A DNA stretch of 64,000 nt. It comes from JALORV01 sp963724365 (GTDB lineage Bacteria > Pseudomonadota > Gammaproteobacteria > Burkholderiales > Burkholderiaceae_F). The translations under genes were made by a program, and so were the position numbers. Within the stretch, counting starts at the first letter, position 1, and each line of letters opens with the position of its first letter. Below are positions 8,188 to 17,570 of the stretch, one piece after another. The DNA lies in contig CAVRUR010000010.1 of NCBI GenBank assembly GCA_963724365.1, forward strand, positions 122,815 to 186,814. Direction: 5' to 3'. The notes under the pieces are model-generated. The model was not told the origin of the DNA. It searched no databases and saw only the letters and a list, made by a program, of their open reading frames with translations.

Positions 8188-10217
8188 GTGACATTGACTG
8201 ATACCGATACCGCGGTGGATCCCTTCCTGTGGCTGGAGGAAGTCGACGGCGAGCGCGCGCTCGACTTCGTGCGCGCCCGCAACGCACGCACGCTCGAAGG
8301 TCTCGAAAGCCAGGCGAGTTTCGTGCCGATCCGGGATGCGGTTCGCGAGGTCCTCGATTCGCAGGATCGGATCCCGCAGGTCGAGAAACTGGGTGAGCAT
8401 CTCTATAACTTCTGGCAGGACCGGGCGAATCCGCGCGGCGTCTGGCGCCGGACTACGTGGCAGCAGTTCCGTGCTCCGGTGACGTCGTGGGAAATCGTGC
8501 TCGATCTGGATGCCCTCGCACGCGAAGAGGGTGAGAACTGGGTCTGGAAGGGCGCTCAGTGCCTGCCGCCTGCGTACGAGCGTTGCCTCGTCACGCTGTC
8601 CCGTGGCGGTGGTGATGCGGCCGTCGTGCGCGAGTTCGATCTGCGCTCCCGCGAGTTCTTGCCTGAGGGATTCAACCTTCCCGAGGCGAAGTCCCAGATC
8701 GAGTGGCGCGATCTCGACACCGTCTACGTGGCAACCGACTTCGGCCCCGGCTCGCTGACGGACAGCGGCTACGCACGCATCGTCAAGCGCTGGCAGCGTG
8801 GGACACCGCTGGCGGATGCGGTGACCGTGTTCGAAGGGCAGCGCGGTGACGTTAGCGCAGGGGCGTGGGTCGATCACGACCCGCGATCGTTCCGGGAAGG
8901 GTTTGTCCGCCAGATCGCTTTCTACCGGAGCGAGACCTGGCTCGTGCATGGCGGCTCCTTGGTCAGGCTCGATCTGCCGGAAGACGCGGAGCCCGCGCTG
9001 GTTGGCCGCTGGCTCGTGGTCCGTCTGCGCAGCCCCTATGTGACCGAGCAGCGACCGTTTCCGGCGGGCACACTGATCGCGGCGGAGCTGTCCGGTTTTC
9101 TCGCCGGTCAACGGAACTTCGAGGCACTGTTCGTTCCGTCGCCTCGGACTGCGTTGCAGGGCTGGACGGCGACGCGCAACACGCTCGTCCTCGACATCCT
9201 CGACAACGTCCGCAGCCGGCCCATGCGCCTGACCCATGGCCCGGATGGCTGGGCGCGCGAGGACATCGTCCTGCCGGGACTGGGTTCAGCGACCATCGCG
9301 GCGGTCGATCGCCTGCAGTCCGACGAAGTCTGGATCACCTACCAGGACTTCCTGACGCCGCCGACGCTGCTGTTGTCAGCACCGGGTCGACCACTCGACA
9401 CCGTCAGGACCATGCCGGCATTCTTCGATGCCTCGGGCATGACGGTCGAGCAACTGGAAGCGACGTCGACCGACGGAACGAGCGTGCCGTACTTCGTGAT
9501 CCGGCTCCGAGATCGCGTCGATGGCCCGACACTGCTGTACGGCTATGGCGGCTTCGAGATTTCGCTGCAGCCGGTCTACAACGGCGCCATCGGACGGGCG
9601 TGGCTGGCACGCGGCGGCACATTCGTCATTGCCAACATTCGCGGCGGTGGCGAGTTCGGACCGAATGGCACCAGGCCGCGCTCAAGGCGAACCGCCAGCG
9701 CGCCTACGACGACTTCATCGCCGTCGCCAACGACCTGATTCGGCGCGGCATCGCGTCGCCGCGGCACCTCGGCATCATGGGCGGCAGCAACGGCGGCCTG
9801 CTGGTGGGGGCCGTGCTGATGCAGCGGCCGGACCTGTTCGGTGCGGTCGTGTGCCAGGTGCCGCTGCTGGACATGCGGCGCTACAACAAGTTGCTGGCGG
9901 GCGCGAGCTGGATGGCCGAGTATGGTGATCCCGACTGTCCGAACGAATGGGACTACATTTCGAGGTACTCGCCGTATCACAACCTGCGCGACGACCGCCG
10001 TTATCCGCCTACGCTGTTCACTACCTCGACCCGCGATGATCGGGTTCATCCGGGCCATGCACGCAAGATGTTCGCGCGGATGAGCAGTCAGGGCCATGAC
10101 GTCTGGTACTACGAGAACCTCGAGGGCGGCCATGCGGCCGCGGCAGACAACGAGCAGCGGGCCCGGATGAGCGCCGTGCAATACACGTTCCTGTGGAAGG
10201 AGCTGGACAGGCGATGA
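8188..10217 (+). CDS. Prolyl oligopeptidase-family (S9A) serine peptidase, one frameshift
   Basis: Cytoplasmic oligopeptidase with an N-terminal beta-propeller and a C-terminal alpha/beta hydrolase domain. The first frame runs DPFLWLEEVDGERALDFV to NIRGGGEFGP; it then shifts near 9665 into WHQAALKANRQRAYDDF. The catalytic Ser is in GGSNGG (9781-9798), the Asp in STRDDRVHPGHARK and the His in EGGHAAAADNEQ. Restoring one base in the AA or T at GAATGG heals the frame, so the break is probably an error. The start is uncertain: GTG 8188 or TTG 8194, with GGAG upstream fitting the latter by spacing. Its stop overlaps the next ATG (ATGA). Confidence 0.88.
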
Positions 10218-11235
10218 GTCAGGCCACGATGCGCGCTGTCGCCATCGAACGGCCGGGTGGACCCGACGTCCTGCGGGAGGTCGAGCGCCCGCTCCCGAAC
10301 CCCGGCGCGGGTGAACTGCTGATCCGCGTGCAGGCGGCAGGCGTGAACCGCCCGGATGTCCTGCAGCGCAAGGGGGCGTATGCGCCGCCACCGGGAGTCT
10401 CGGATCTGCCCGGGCTGGAAGTTGCCGGCACGGTGGAAGGCGGCGACCTCGACGGCAGTGGCTGGAAGCGCGGCGATCGCGTGTGCGCGCTGGTGGCCGG
10501 CGGCGGCTATGCGCGAGTGGTGCGTCGCTCCGGTCGGACAATGCCTTCCGGTCCCGCGCGGCCTTTCGTATGCCGAGGCGGCGGCGTTGCCCGAGACCTA
10601 CTTCACGGTCTGGAGCAACGTGTTCGATCGGGCGCGACTCGCTCCGGGCGAATCGCTTGCTGGTCCAGGGCGGCACCAGTGGCATCGGCGTGGCGGCGAT
10701 TCAGCTGGCGGCAGCCCTCGGTCATGCGGTCTACGCGACGGCGGGGTCGGACGACAAGGCGCGGGCCTGCGAAACACTCGGCGCGCGTCGCGGCATCAAC
10801 TACCGCACCGAAGACTTCGCGGCGGTCGTGAAGGGCGAGACGGCAGGACGTGGCGTCGACGTCATCCTCGACATGGTGGCCGGCGACTATGTGCCGCGCG
10901 AAGTGGGCTGCCTCGCAGACGACGGTCGGCTGGTGATCATCGCGCTGCTGGGCGGCGCGCAGGCCCCACTCGATCTGGCAGCGGTGCTGCGGCGACGACT
11001 GACCATCACCGGATCGACGCTGCGCCCGCGTTCCACTGCATTCAAGGCAGCGATTGCCGCGCAACTGCGTTCGGTCGTGTGGCCCCTGATCGAAGCGGGG
11101 CGCATCAAGCCGATGGTGCATTCGACGTTTCCGCTGGCGCAGGCCGCGGATGCGCACCGGCTGATGGAGTCCAGCGAGCACATCGGCAAGATCGTCCTGG
11201 CGGTCGGGCCGGAGGCGGCGGCCCGAGACCAATGA
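10214..11235 (+). CDS. NAD(P)H-quinone oxidoreductase (zinc-free MDR family), two frameshifts
   Basis: Medium-chain reductase of the PIG3/QOR type, reducing quinones with NAD(P)H. The N-terminal GroES-like domain (MRAVAIERPGGPDVLREVERPLP...AAGVNRPDVLQRKG) is followed by the Rossmann segment LLVQGGTSGIGVAAIQLAAALGHAVYATAGS. No structural zinc cysteines are seen. Frame breaks near 10530 (GGGYAR to CVAPVGQCL) and 10655 (GES to LLVQGG) each fit one extra base in a short run (GG or TT). The ATG overlaps the stop of the peptidase gene. The position before tpiA-secG-nuo matches Burkholderiales genomes. Confidence 0.88.
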
Positions 11236-11249
11236 CCGTGTGCATGCGT

Positions 11250-11278
11250 TTGGTCGGCTCGGCCCGGCCAATTACAAT
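11250..11278 (+). promoter_or_regulatory. tpiA: Candidate sigma-70 promoter for tpiA
   Basis: TTGGTC (11250-11255), 17 bp and TACAAT (11273-11278) lie 19 bp ahead of the tpiA start. The spacing is ideal and the -10 has five of six consensus bases; the -35 is weaker. Transcript start is inferred only. Confidence 0.5.
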
Positions 11279-11296
11279 GGCGGGCTTTCCCCGATC

Positions 11297-12046
11297 ATGA
11301 CCCTACGAAAACCCCTCGTCGCGGCGAACTGGAAGATGAACGGTTCGCGGGCCGCCAATGCCGCGTGGCTGACGGCGTTCGCGCCGCGTCGTGCGTCGAT
11401 GGCGTGCGAGGTCGTGATCTGCGCACCGGCGGTCTATCTGGAATCGCTGGTGACGGCTGCCAGTGGAATCGACGTTGGCGCACAGGATGTCTCGGAGCGT
11501 TTAACTGGCGCGTTCACGGGCGACATCGCTGCGACGATGCTCGTCGACATCGGTTGCCGCTGGGTCATCGTCGGACATTCGGAGCGGCGCCAGTTGCATG
11601 CCGAGTCCGACGAGACCGTGACTGCCAAGGCCGAGGCGGCCTTGAACGCGGGACTGCGGCCGATCGTCTGTGTCGGCGAGTCGCTGGCGGAACGCGAAGC
11701 GGGCAGAACGCTCGAAGTCGTGGGTCGGCAACTCGACGCGGTGCTGGCGCGCGTGGGGGCAGCGGGGCTGGCACGGGGTGCACTGGCGTACGAGCCGGTG
11801 TGGGCCATCGGCACGGGGCGCACCGCGTCGACTGACCAGGCGCAGGACGTGCATGCCGCGCTGCGCGCGCAGGTCGCGGCCAAAGGCGCCGCAGAAGCGA
11901 TGGGCTTGCGGATTCTCTACGGTGGAAGCGTGAAACCCGCCAATGCCGCGGAACTGTTTGGCCAGCCGGACATCGACGGGGGATTGATCGGCGGCGCCTC
12001 GCTCGTCGCGGACGACTTCGCGGCGATCTGCATGGCCGCCACATGA
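11297..12046 (+). CDS. tpiA: Triosephosphate isomerase
   Basis: Interconverts dihydroxyacetone phosphate and glyceraldehyde 3-phosphate in glycolysis and gluconeogenesis. The 249-residue protein has the N-terminal VAANWKMNG with the catalytic Lys, VIVGHSERR with the catalytic His, YEPVWAIGTG with the catalytic Glu and phosphate-binding LYGGSVKPANAAELF. ATG 11297 gives the usual MxxxKPLVAANWKMNG beginning; an upstream in-frame extension overlaps the promoter and is not conserved. secG follows 60 bp later. Confidence 0.97.
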   Translation: MTLRKPLVAANWKMNGSRAANAAWLTAFAPRRASMACEVVICAPAVYLESLVTAASGIDVGAQDVSERLTGAFTGDIAATMLVDIGCRWVIVGHSERRQLHAESDETVTAKAEAALNAGLRPIVCVGESLAEREAGRTLEVVGRQLDAVLARVGAAGLARGALAYEPVWAIGTGRTASTDQAQDVHAALRAQVAAKGAAEAMGLRILYGGSVKPANAAELFGQPDIDGGLIGGASLVADDFAAICMAAT

Positions 12047-12106
12047 CACTGCCGCCGACGTGCGTACTCAATCGATTGCAACGAAATTGGATGGAAGGGA
12101 CGTGAG

Positions 12107-12535
12107 ATGACTTGGTTGACCACTTTGTTGATCGTGGTGCAGGTGATTTCTGCGATCGGGATCATCGTGCTCGTGCTGCTGCAGCACGGCAAGGGCGCCG
12201 ACATGGGCGCAGCGTTTGGCGGCGGTGCCTCCGGCAGCCTCTTTGGAGCGACCGGTTCTGCAAATTTCCTGTCACGCAGCACGGCCGCCGTCGCCACCGT
12301 GTTCTTCGTCGCCACGCTGGGGCTGGCGTATGCCGGCACCGCCGTGAAGCGACCGGCGAGCGGTACTGGAGGCATCATGGACTCGGTACCCGCGCCGGCG
12401 AACACCGCACCGAAGGACATTCCGGTGCCCATGGCTCCGCAGGGGTCTGCTCCGACTCCGGCGCCTGCAGTGCCGGCGGCACCGGCAGCACCGGCGACTC
12501 CGGTCGCGCCGAAGCCCACCGACGTTCCCAAGTAA
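12107..12535 (+). CDS. secG: Preprotein translocase subunit SecG
   Basis: Small membrane subunit of the SecYEG channel. Two transmembrane helices (about residues 3-23 and 56-77) flank the signature LLQHGKGADMGAAFGGGASGSLFG. The 142-residue length includes a proline/alanine-rich tail (about residues 85-142, PAPAVPAAPAAPATPVAP) typical of betaproteobacterial SecG. The gap to the tRNA-Leu gene is about 105 bp. Confidence 0.95.
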   Translation: MTWLTTLLIVVQVISAIGIIVLVLLQHGKGADMGAAFGGGASGSLFGATGSANFLSRSTAAVATVFFVATLGLAYAGTAVKRPASGTGGIMDSVPAPANTAPKDIPVPMAPQGSAPTPAPAVPAAPAAPATPVAPKPTDVPK

Positions 12536-12615
12536 AGCTGCGTTGCATGCGGCTGCAAGCGGACTGCGCAGCGTTTCGCGCACTCGCTGCGGCCGCGAAG
12601 CGCGAGTGATTCAAG

Positions 12616-12621
12616 TAGAAT
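12616..12621 (+). promoter_or_regulatory. Candidate -10 box for tRNA-Leu
   Basis: TAGAAT lies 19 bp upstream of the mature tRNA 5' end. The matching -35 zone is GC-rich and unconvincing, so this is a weak call. Confidence 0.35.
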
Positions 12622-12640
12622 CCCGCGGGTTTTGCACCTT

Positions 12641-12725
12641 GCCGACGTGGTGGAATTGGTAGACACACCATCTTGAGGGGGTGGCGGCGAAAGCCGTGTG
12701 AGTTCGAGTCTCACCGTCGGCACCA
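12641..12725 (+). tRNA. tRNA-Leu(GAG)
   Basis: An 85-nt class II tRNA. The acceptor arm GCCGACG pairs perfectly with CGTCGGC, followed by A and an encoded CCA. The anticodon loop TTGAGGG sits on a CCATC/GGTGG stem, giving anticodon GAG. A long variable arm (GGCGGCGAAAGCCG) and T-loop TTCGAGT are present. It lies between secG and nuoA, as in related genomes. Confidence 0.96.
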
Positions 12726-12835
12726 GATCGAGCTTCGTCGCTGCGGCGGCGTCAAAATGGAAGTGCAAACCGGGCGTCGTTTTGAGCCCGCCGCAAGGCG
12801 GTTTCATCGGAATGTGAGCCGGAAGGCTGACCCGC

Positions 12836-13201
12836 GTGAATCTCGACAGCTACCTTCCCGTCCTGCTGTTCATCCTGGTCGGACTGGTCATCGGCGCAGC
12901 GCCGATGCTGCTCGGTGCGCTGCTCGGACCGCACAAGCCGGATCCCGAGAAACTCTCGCCCTACGAATGCGGCTTCGAGGCGTTCGAGGACGCGCGCATG
13001 AAGTTCGACGTGCGCTACTACCTCGTGGCGATCCTGTTCATCCTGTTCGATCTCGAGATCGCGTTTCTCTTTCCGTGGGCCGTCGTGCTCGGCGACCTCG
13101 GCGCGTGGAGCGTGGGCTTCTGGGCCATGATGGGTTTCCTCGCCATCCTGACGGTCGGATTCATCTACGAATGGAAGCGGGGCGCGCTCGACTGGGAGTA
13201 A
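12836..13201 (+). CDS. nuoA: NADH-quinone oxidoreductase subunit A
   Basis: Membrane-arm subunit next to the quinone site of complex I. The 121 residues hold three transmembrane helices and the conserved loop KPDPEKLSPYECGFEAFEDARMKFDVRYYLVAILFILFDLEIAF. GTG 12836 is used, with GGAAGG 10 bp upstream. First gene of the nuoA-N operon. Confidence 0.96.
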   Translation: MNLDSYLPVLLFILVGLVIGAAPMLLGALLGPHKPDPEKLSPYECGFEAFEDARMKFDVRYYLVAILFILFDLEIAFLFPWAVVLGDLGAWSVGFWAMMGFLAILTVGFIYEWKRGALDWE

Positions 13202-13210
13202 GTATGGACG

Positions 13211-13300
13211 GCCCCACGCTCACTTCATTCGTTCGCTAGCCTCCGTGCAGTTCGGAAGCACGCGTCGCAGTCTCTCGCCTTGGGGCGGCCCGGCGGGAGG
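13211..13300. repeat. nuo intergenic hairpin repeat, copy 1 (degenerate)
   Basis: The nuoA-nuoB gap begins with CCCCACGCTCACTTCATTCG then TTCGCT and ends CCTTGGGGCGGCCCGGCGGG. It is a diverged copy, with a 3-bp insertion in the TTCGTTCGCT part, of the element seen better at 20990-21060 and 22641-22712. Confidence 0.7.
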
Positions 13301-13304
13301 ACTG

Positions 13305-13781
13305 ATGGGTATCGAGGGCATACTCAACGAAGGATTCGTCACGACCAGCGTCGACAAGCTGGTGAACTGGTCGAAGACCGGTTCGCTGTGGCCGATGACG
13401 TTCGGCCTGGCCTGCTGTGCGGTCGAGATGATGCACGCGGGAGCCGCGCGCTACGACCTCGACCGCTTCGGCATTTTCTTCCGGCCGAGTCCGCGCCAGT
13501 CCGACGTGATGATCGTCGCCGGAACGCTGTGCAACAAGATGGCGCCCGCCCTGCGCAAGGTTTACGACCAGATGGCCGAGCCGCGCTGGGTCATCAGCAT
13601 GGGATCGTGCGCCAACGGCGGTGGTTACTACCACTACAGCTACTCCGTGGTTCGCGGGTGCGATCGCATCGTGCCGGTCGATGTCTACGTGCCGGGTTGC
13701 CCGCCGACGGCCGAGGCGCTGATTTACGGAATCATCCAGTTGCAGAACAAGATTCGCCGCACCAATACGATCGCCCGATGA
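13305..13781 (+). CDS. nuoB: NADH-quinone oxidoreductase subunit B
   Basis: Carries iron-sulfur cluster N2, the last electron carrier before quinone. The 158 residues have the ligand set ACCAVEMMH, MGSCANGGGYY and VPGCPPTAEAL. ATG 13305 with GGGAGG upstream gives the normal MGIEGILNEGFVTTSVDKLVNW start; an upstream in-frame extension is repeat DNA. The stop overlaps the nuoC start (ATGA). Confidence 0.97.
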   Translation: MGIEGILNEGFVTTSVDKLVNWSKTGSLWPMTFGLACCAVEMMHAGAARYDLDRFGIFFRPSPRQSDVMIVAGTLCNKMAPALRKVYDQMAEPRWVISMGSCANGGGYYHYSYSVVRGCDRIVPVDVYVPGCPPTAEALIYGIIQLQNKIRRTNTIAR

Positions 13782-14374
13782 GCCGCGCCGATTCACTGGC
13801 CGATGCGCTCAGGCAGGCGCTCGGCGACAGGTTGCAGGACGTGATCGTCGCGCTCGGCGAGGTGACGATCGTCGTGCGCGGTGGCGACCATCTCGCCGTG
13901 GCGAGAGCGCTGCGCGACGATGCAAGCCTGGGCTTCGAGCAACTCATCGATCTCGCGGGATTGGATTATTCGTCCTATGGCGAGGACGTGTGGGAAGGCC
14001 CGCGCTTCGCCGTGGTGATGCACCTGCTTTCGCTGAAGCACAACTGGCGAGTGCGTGTGCGCAGCATCTGCGCCGACGACGAGCTTCCGCTGATCGCCTC
14101 CGTGACGGATATCTGGAACTGCGCCAACTGGTACGAGCGCGAGGCCTTCGACCTGTACGGCATCGTGTTCGAGGGCCATCCTGACCTGCGCCGGATCCTG
14201 ACGGACTACGGATTCGTCGGCCATCCGTTCCGCAAGGACTTTCCGATTTCGGGTCACGTCGAGATGCGCTACGACCCGGAGCAGAAGCGCGTGGTCTACC
14301 AGCCGGTGTCGATCGAGCCGCGCGAGATCGTGCCGCGGGTGATCCGCGAAGACAGCTACGGGCAGGGGCGCTGA
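13778..14374 (+). CDS. nuoC: NADH-quinone oxidoreductase subunit C
   Basis: A 198-residue peripheral-arm subunit (30-kDa type) with the signature ASVTDIWNCANWYEREAFDLYGIVFEGHPDLRRILTDYGFVGHPFRKDFP. It is a separate gene here, not fused to nuoD. Translationally coupled to nuoB through ATGA at 13778. Confidence 0.97.
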   Translation: MSRADSLADALRQALGDRLQDVIVALGEVTIVVRGGDHLAVARALRDDASLGFEQLIDLAGLDYSSYGEDVWEGPRFAVVMHLLSLKHNWRVRVRSICADDELPLIASVTDIWNCANWYEREAFDLYGIVFEGHPDLRRILTDYGFVGHPFRKDFPISGHVEMRYDPEQKRVVYQPVSIEPREIVPRVIREDSYGQGR

Positions 14375-14423
14375 TCGGAGTCAGACACGCTGAATTTTGT
14401 TTCGGCCGCCGCGCGTGCGCGGC

Positions 14424-14448
14424 TTAACTTGCGCTGCGCGCAAGTTAG
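14424..14448. promoter_or_regulatory. Strong stem-loop in the nuoC-nuoD gap
   Basis: TAACTTGCGC, a TGC loop and GCGCAAGTTA form a perfect 10-bp stem (plus a G-T closing pair) about 45 bp before nuoD. No U-run follows, so an mRNA processing or stability hairpin is likelier than a terminator. Confidence 0.6.
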
Positions 14449-14493
14449 CCTACAACGAAGTTCAGGCGTATGCGAGCCTGCGGACGTGGCGCC

Positions 14494-15747
14494 GTGGCTG
14501 ACATCAAGAACTACACGCTGAACTTTGGCCCACAGCATCCTGCTGCGCACGGCGTGCTGCGGCTGGTGCTGGAGCTCGACGGGGAGGTGATCCAGCGCGC
14601 CGATCCGCATATCGGGCTGCTGCACCGGGCCACCGAGAAGCTCGCCGAGACGCGCACGTTCCTGCAGTCGGTGCCGTACATGGACCGGCTCGACTACGTC
14701 TCGATGATGTGCAACGAGCACGCCTACGTGATGGCGATCGAGAAGCTGCTTGAGGTCGAGGTGCCGGTGCGGGCGCAGTACATCCGCGTCATGTTCGACG
14801 AGATCACGCGACTGCTCAATCACCTGCTGTGGCTCGGCGCTCACGGGCTCGATGTCGGCGCGATGGCAGTATTCCTGTACGCCTTCCGCGAACGCGAAGA
14901 CCTGATGGACATCTACGAGGCGGTGTCGGGCGCGCGCATGCATGCGGCCTACTACCGTCCGGGTGGCGTCTACCGCGACCTGCCAGATGCGATGCCGCAA
15001 TTCAAGCCGAACAAGTACAAGAGCGACCAGGACACGCGCCGCCTGAACGAGAACCGTCAGGGTTCCTTGCTCGACTTCATTGAGGACTTCACCCGCCGTT
15101 TCCCGAAGTACGTGGACGAGTACGAGACGCTGCTGACCGACAACCGGATCTGGAAGCAGCGGCTCGTTGGCATCGGCGTCGTGACTCCCGAACGTGCGCT
15201 GCAGTTGGGATTCACCGGGCCGATGCTGCGCGGCTCGGGCATCGAATGGGACCTGCGTCGCAAGCAGCCCTATGAAGTCTATGACCGGATGGAGTTCGAC
15301 ATCCCGATCGGCCGCAACGGCGACAGCTACGACCGCTACCTCGTTCGCGTCGAGGAAATGCGGCAGAGCAACCGCATCATCCAGCAGTGCATCACCTGGC
15401 TGCGTTCGAATCCCGGCCCGGTGATGACCGACAACCACAAGGTCGCGCCGCCGTCCCGCGTCGAGATGAAGTCGAACATGGAGGAACTGATCCATCACTT
15501 CAAGCTCTTCACCGAGGGCTTCCATGTTCCGGCGGGAGAGGCTTACGCCGCGGTCGAGCATCCGAAGGGAGAGTTCGGCATCTATCTGGTCTCGGACGGC
15601 GCCAACAAGCCGTACCGCCTGAAGATCCGGGCGCCGGGCTTTGCGCACCTGCAGGCACTCGACGAGATGGCGCGCGGCCACATGATTGCCGACGCGGTCG
15701 CGATCATCGGTACGCAGGACATCGTGTTCGGCGAGATTGACCGATAG
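14494..15747 (+). CDS. nuoD: NADH-quinone oxidoreductase subunit D
   Basis: The 49-kDa subunit forms the quinone pocket with NuoB. It contains NFGPQHPAAHGVLRLVLELDGE, HRATEKLAE, SMMCNEHAYV and the C-terminal DIVFGEIDR. I place the start at GTG 14494, giving MADIKNYTLNFGPQHPAAHG (417 residues, the family norm), rather than the ATG at 14470, which adds eight unconserved residues. Confidence 0.96.
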   Translation: MADIKNYTLNFGPQHPAAHGVLRLVLELDGEVIQRADPHIGLLHRATEKLAETRTFLQSVPYMDRLDYVSMMCNEHAYVMAIEKLLEVEVPVRAQYIRVMFDEITRLLNHLLWLGAHGLDVGAMAVFLYAFREREDLMDIYEAVSGARMHAAYYRPGGVYRDLPDAMPQFKPNKYKSDQDTRRLNENRQGSLLDFIEDFTRRFPKYVDEYETLLTDNRIWKQRLVGIGVVTPERALQLGFTGPMLRGSGIEWDLRRKQPYEVYDRMEFDIPIGRNGDSYDRYLVRVEEMRQSNRIIQQCITWLRSNPGPVMTDNHKVAPPSRVEMKSNMEELIHHFKLFTEGFHVPAGEAYAAVEHPKGEFGIYLVSDGANKPYRLKIRAPGFAHLQALDEMARGHMIADAVAIIGTQDIVFGEIDR

Positions 15748-15754
15748 ACCAGCC

Positions 15755-16264
15755 ATGAGCGCCGTTCCCAAGTCTCCAGATGTCCTGTCGGCCGAGTCCT
15801 GCCGCCGGATCGACCGCGAGATCGCCAAGTACCCGGCCGGGCATCAGCAGTCGGCCGTGATGGCGGCGCTCGCAATTGCGCAGGACCAGCACGGCTGGTT
15901 GCCGGAGGAGGCCATTAACGCGGTGGCCGACTATCTGGTCATGCCGCCGATCGCGGTCTACGAGGTCGCCTCGTTCTACAACATGTACAACCTGCAGCCG
16001 ACCGGCCGCTGCAAGCTGACACTTTGCACGAACCTGCCGTGCGCACTGTCGGGCGCGAATCACGCTTCCGCGCACCTGAAGCAGCGCCTGGGCATCGGCT
16101 TTGGCGAGACCACGGCCGACGGCCAGTTCACCCTCAAGGAAGGGGAGTGCCTGGGTGCGTGCGGCGATGCCCCGGTGCTGCTGGTGAACAACAAGCGCAT
16201 GGAAGGCTTCATGAGCGACGAACGGCTCGACGCGCTGCTCGACGAGTTCAAGCGGGCGAAGTGA
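15755..16264 (+). CDS. nuoE: NADH-quinone oxidoreductase subunit E
   Basis: The 24-kDa thioredoxin-like subunit with [2Fe-2S] cluster N1a. The ligands appear as CTNLPC and CLGACGDAP in a 169-residue protein. ATG 15755 gives MSAVPKSPDVLSAESCRRIDREIAKYP. It precedes nuoF by one base; together they form the NADH-oxidising module with NuoG. Confidence 0.96.
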   Translation: MSAVPKSPDVLSAESCRRIDREIAKYPAGHQQSAVMAALAIAQDQHGWLPEEAINAVADYLVMPPIAVYEVASFYNMYNLQPTGRCKLTLCTNLPCALSGANHASAHLKQRLGIGFGETTADGQFTLKEGECLGACGDAPVLLVNNKRMEGFMSDERLDALLDEFKRAK

Positions 16265-16265
16265 G

Positions 16266-17570
16266 ATGAGTGCACAGACCTGCTTCCACGGCCGTCACAT
16301 CCAGCCCATGATCCTCGCCGGACTGGACGGGACCAACTGGCGCCTGAAGGATTACGTGCAGCGGGGCGGGTACGCAGCCCTGCGCAAGATCCTTACCGAT
16401 CACATTTCACCGGACGCGGTCATCGCAGAACTGAAGAAGTCGGCATTGCGTGGCCGCGGCGGCGCGGGCTTTCCGACGGGACTCAAGTGGAGCTTCATGC
16501 CGCGCCAGTTTCCGGGACAGAAGTATGTCGTCTGCAACTCCGATGAGGGCGAGCCCGGCACCTTCAAGGATCGCGACATCCTGCGCTACAACCCGCACAT
16601 CGTCATCGAAGGCATGGCGATCGCGGCCTACGCAATGGGCGCCACCGTTGGCTACAACTACATCCATGGCGAGATCTGGGCCGACTACGAGCGCTTCGAA
16701 GAAGCCCTCGACGAGGCGCGCGCAGCCGGCTACCTCGGCAAAGGCATCCTCGGCTCGTCGTTCAATTTCGAGCTGCATGCTTCGCACGGATTCGGTGCCT
16801 ATATCTGCGGCGAGGAGACCGCACTGCTCGAGTCGCTCGAAGGCAAGAAGGGCCAGCCACGCTTCAAGCCGCCGTTCCCGGCGAGCTACGGCCTGTACGG
16901 CAAGCCGACGACGATCAACAACACCGAGACCTTCGCGGCGGTGCCCTTCATCATCAATCACGGCGGTGATGCGTTCCTGGCGCTTGGCAAGCCCAACAAC
17001 GGCGGCACCAAGATTTTCTCGGTGTCGGGTGACGTGACGCATCCCGGCAACTACGAGGTGCCGCTCGGGACTCCCTTCGCCAAGCTGCTCGAACTCGCCG
17101 GCGGCATGCGAGGCGGTCGCCGGATCAAGGCCGTAATCCCCGGCGGCTCGTCGATGCCGGTGCTGCCGGGCCAGGTGATGATGGCCACCGACATGGATTA
17201 CGACTCGATCGCCAAGGCCGGGTCGATGCTGGGCTCCGGCGCAGTGATCGTGATGGACGAGACGCGCTGCATGGTGCGCTCGCTCGAGCGGCTGTCCTAC
17301 TTCTACTACGAGGAAAGCTGTGGCCAGTGCACGCCATGCCGCGAAGGCACCGGGTGGCTCTACCGCGTGGTGCACCGGATCGAACATGGCGAAGGGCGTC
17401 CGGAGGACCTGGACCTGCTGAACTCGGTTGCCGACAACATCCAGGGCCGCACCATCTGCGCGCTGGGCGATGCGGCCGCTATGCCGGTGCGGGCATTCAT
17501 CAAGCATTTCCGCAATGAGTTCGAGCACCACATCGAACACAAGAACTGTCTCGTGGCGGAGTACGCCTGA
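16266..17570 (+). CDS. nuoF: NADH-quinone oxidoreductase subunit F
   Basis: Binds NADH, FMN and cluster N3. Visible are the glycine-rich GRGGAGFPTGLKW (NADH), YVVCNSDEGEPGTFKDR (FMN), GAYICGEETALLESLEG and the 4Fe-4S motif SCGQCTPCREGTGW. 434 residues, full length. Its stop overlaps the start of nuoG. Confidence 0.97.
   Translation: MSAQTCFHGRHIQPMILAGLDGTNWRLKDYVQRGGYAALRKILTDHISPDAVIAELKKSALRGRGGAGFPTGLKWSFMPRQFPGQKYVVCNSDEGEPGTFKDRDILRYNPHIVIEGMAIAAYAMGATVGYNYIHGEIWADYERFEEALDEARAAGYLGKGILGSSFNFELHASHGFGAYICGEETALLESLEGKKGQPRFKPPFPASYGLYGKPTTINNTETFAAVPFIINHGGDAFLALGKPNNGGTKIFSVSGDVTHPGNYEVPLGTPFAKLLELAGGMRGGRRIKAVIPGGSSMPVLPGQVMMATDMDYDSIAKAGSMLGSGAVIVMDETRCMVRSLERLSYFYYEESCGQCTPCREGTGWLYRVVHRIEHGEGRPEDLDLLNSVADNIQGRTICALGDAAAMPVRAFIKHFRNEFEHHIEHKNCLVAEYA

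Noticed and set aside
5873..8287. An 804-residue open frame on the minus strand opposite pnp
   Set aside because: It is the complement of a well-conserved gene, rich in His, Arg and Asp as GC-rich shadows are, and has no recognisable motif.
10200..11300. Quinone oxidoreductase as a genuine pseudogene
   Set aside because: All family motifs are present in order, and both breaks are removed by deleting one base from GG and TT runs.
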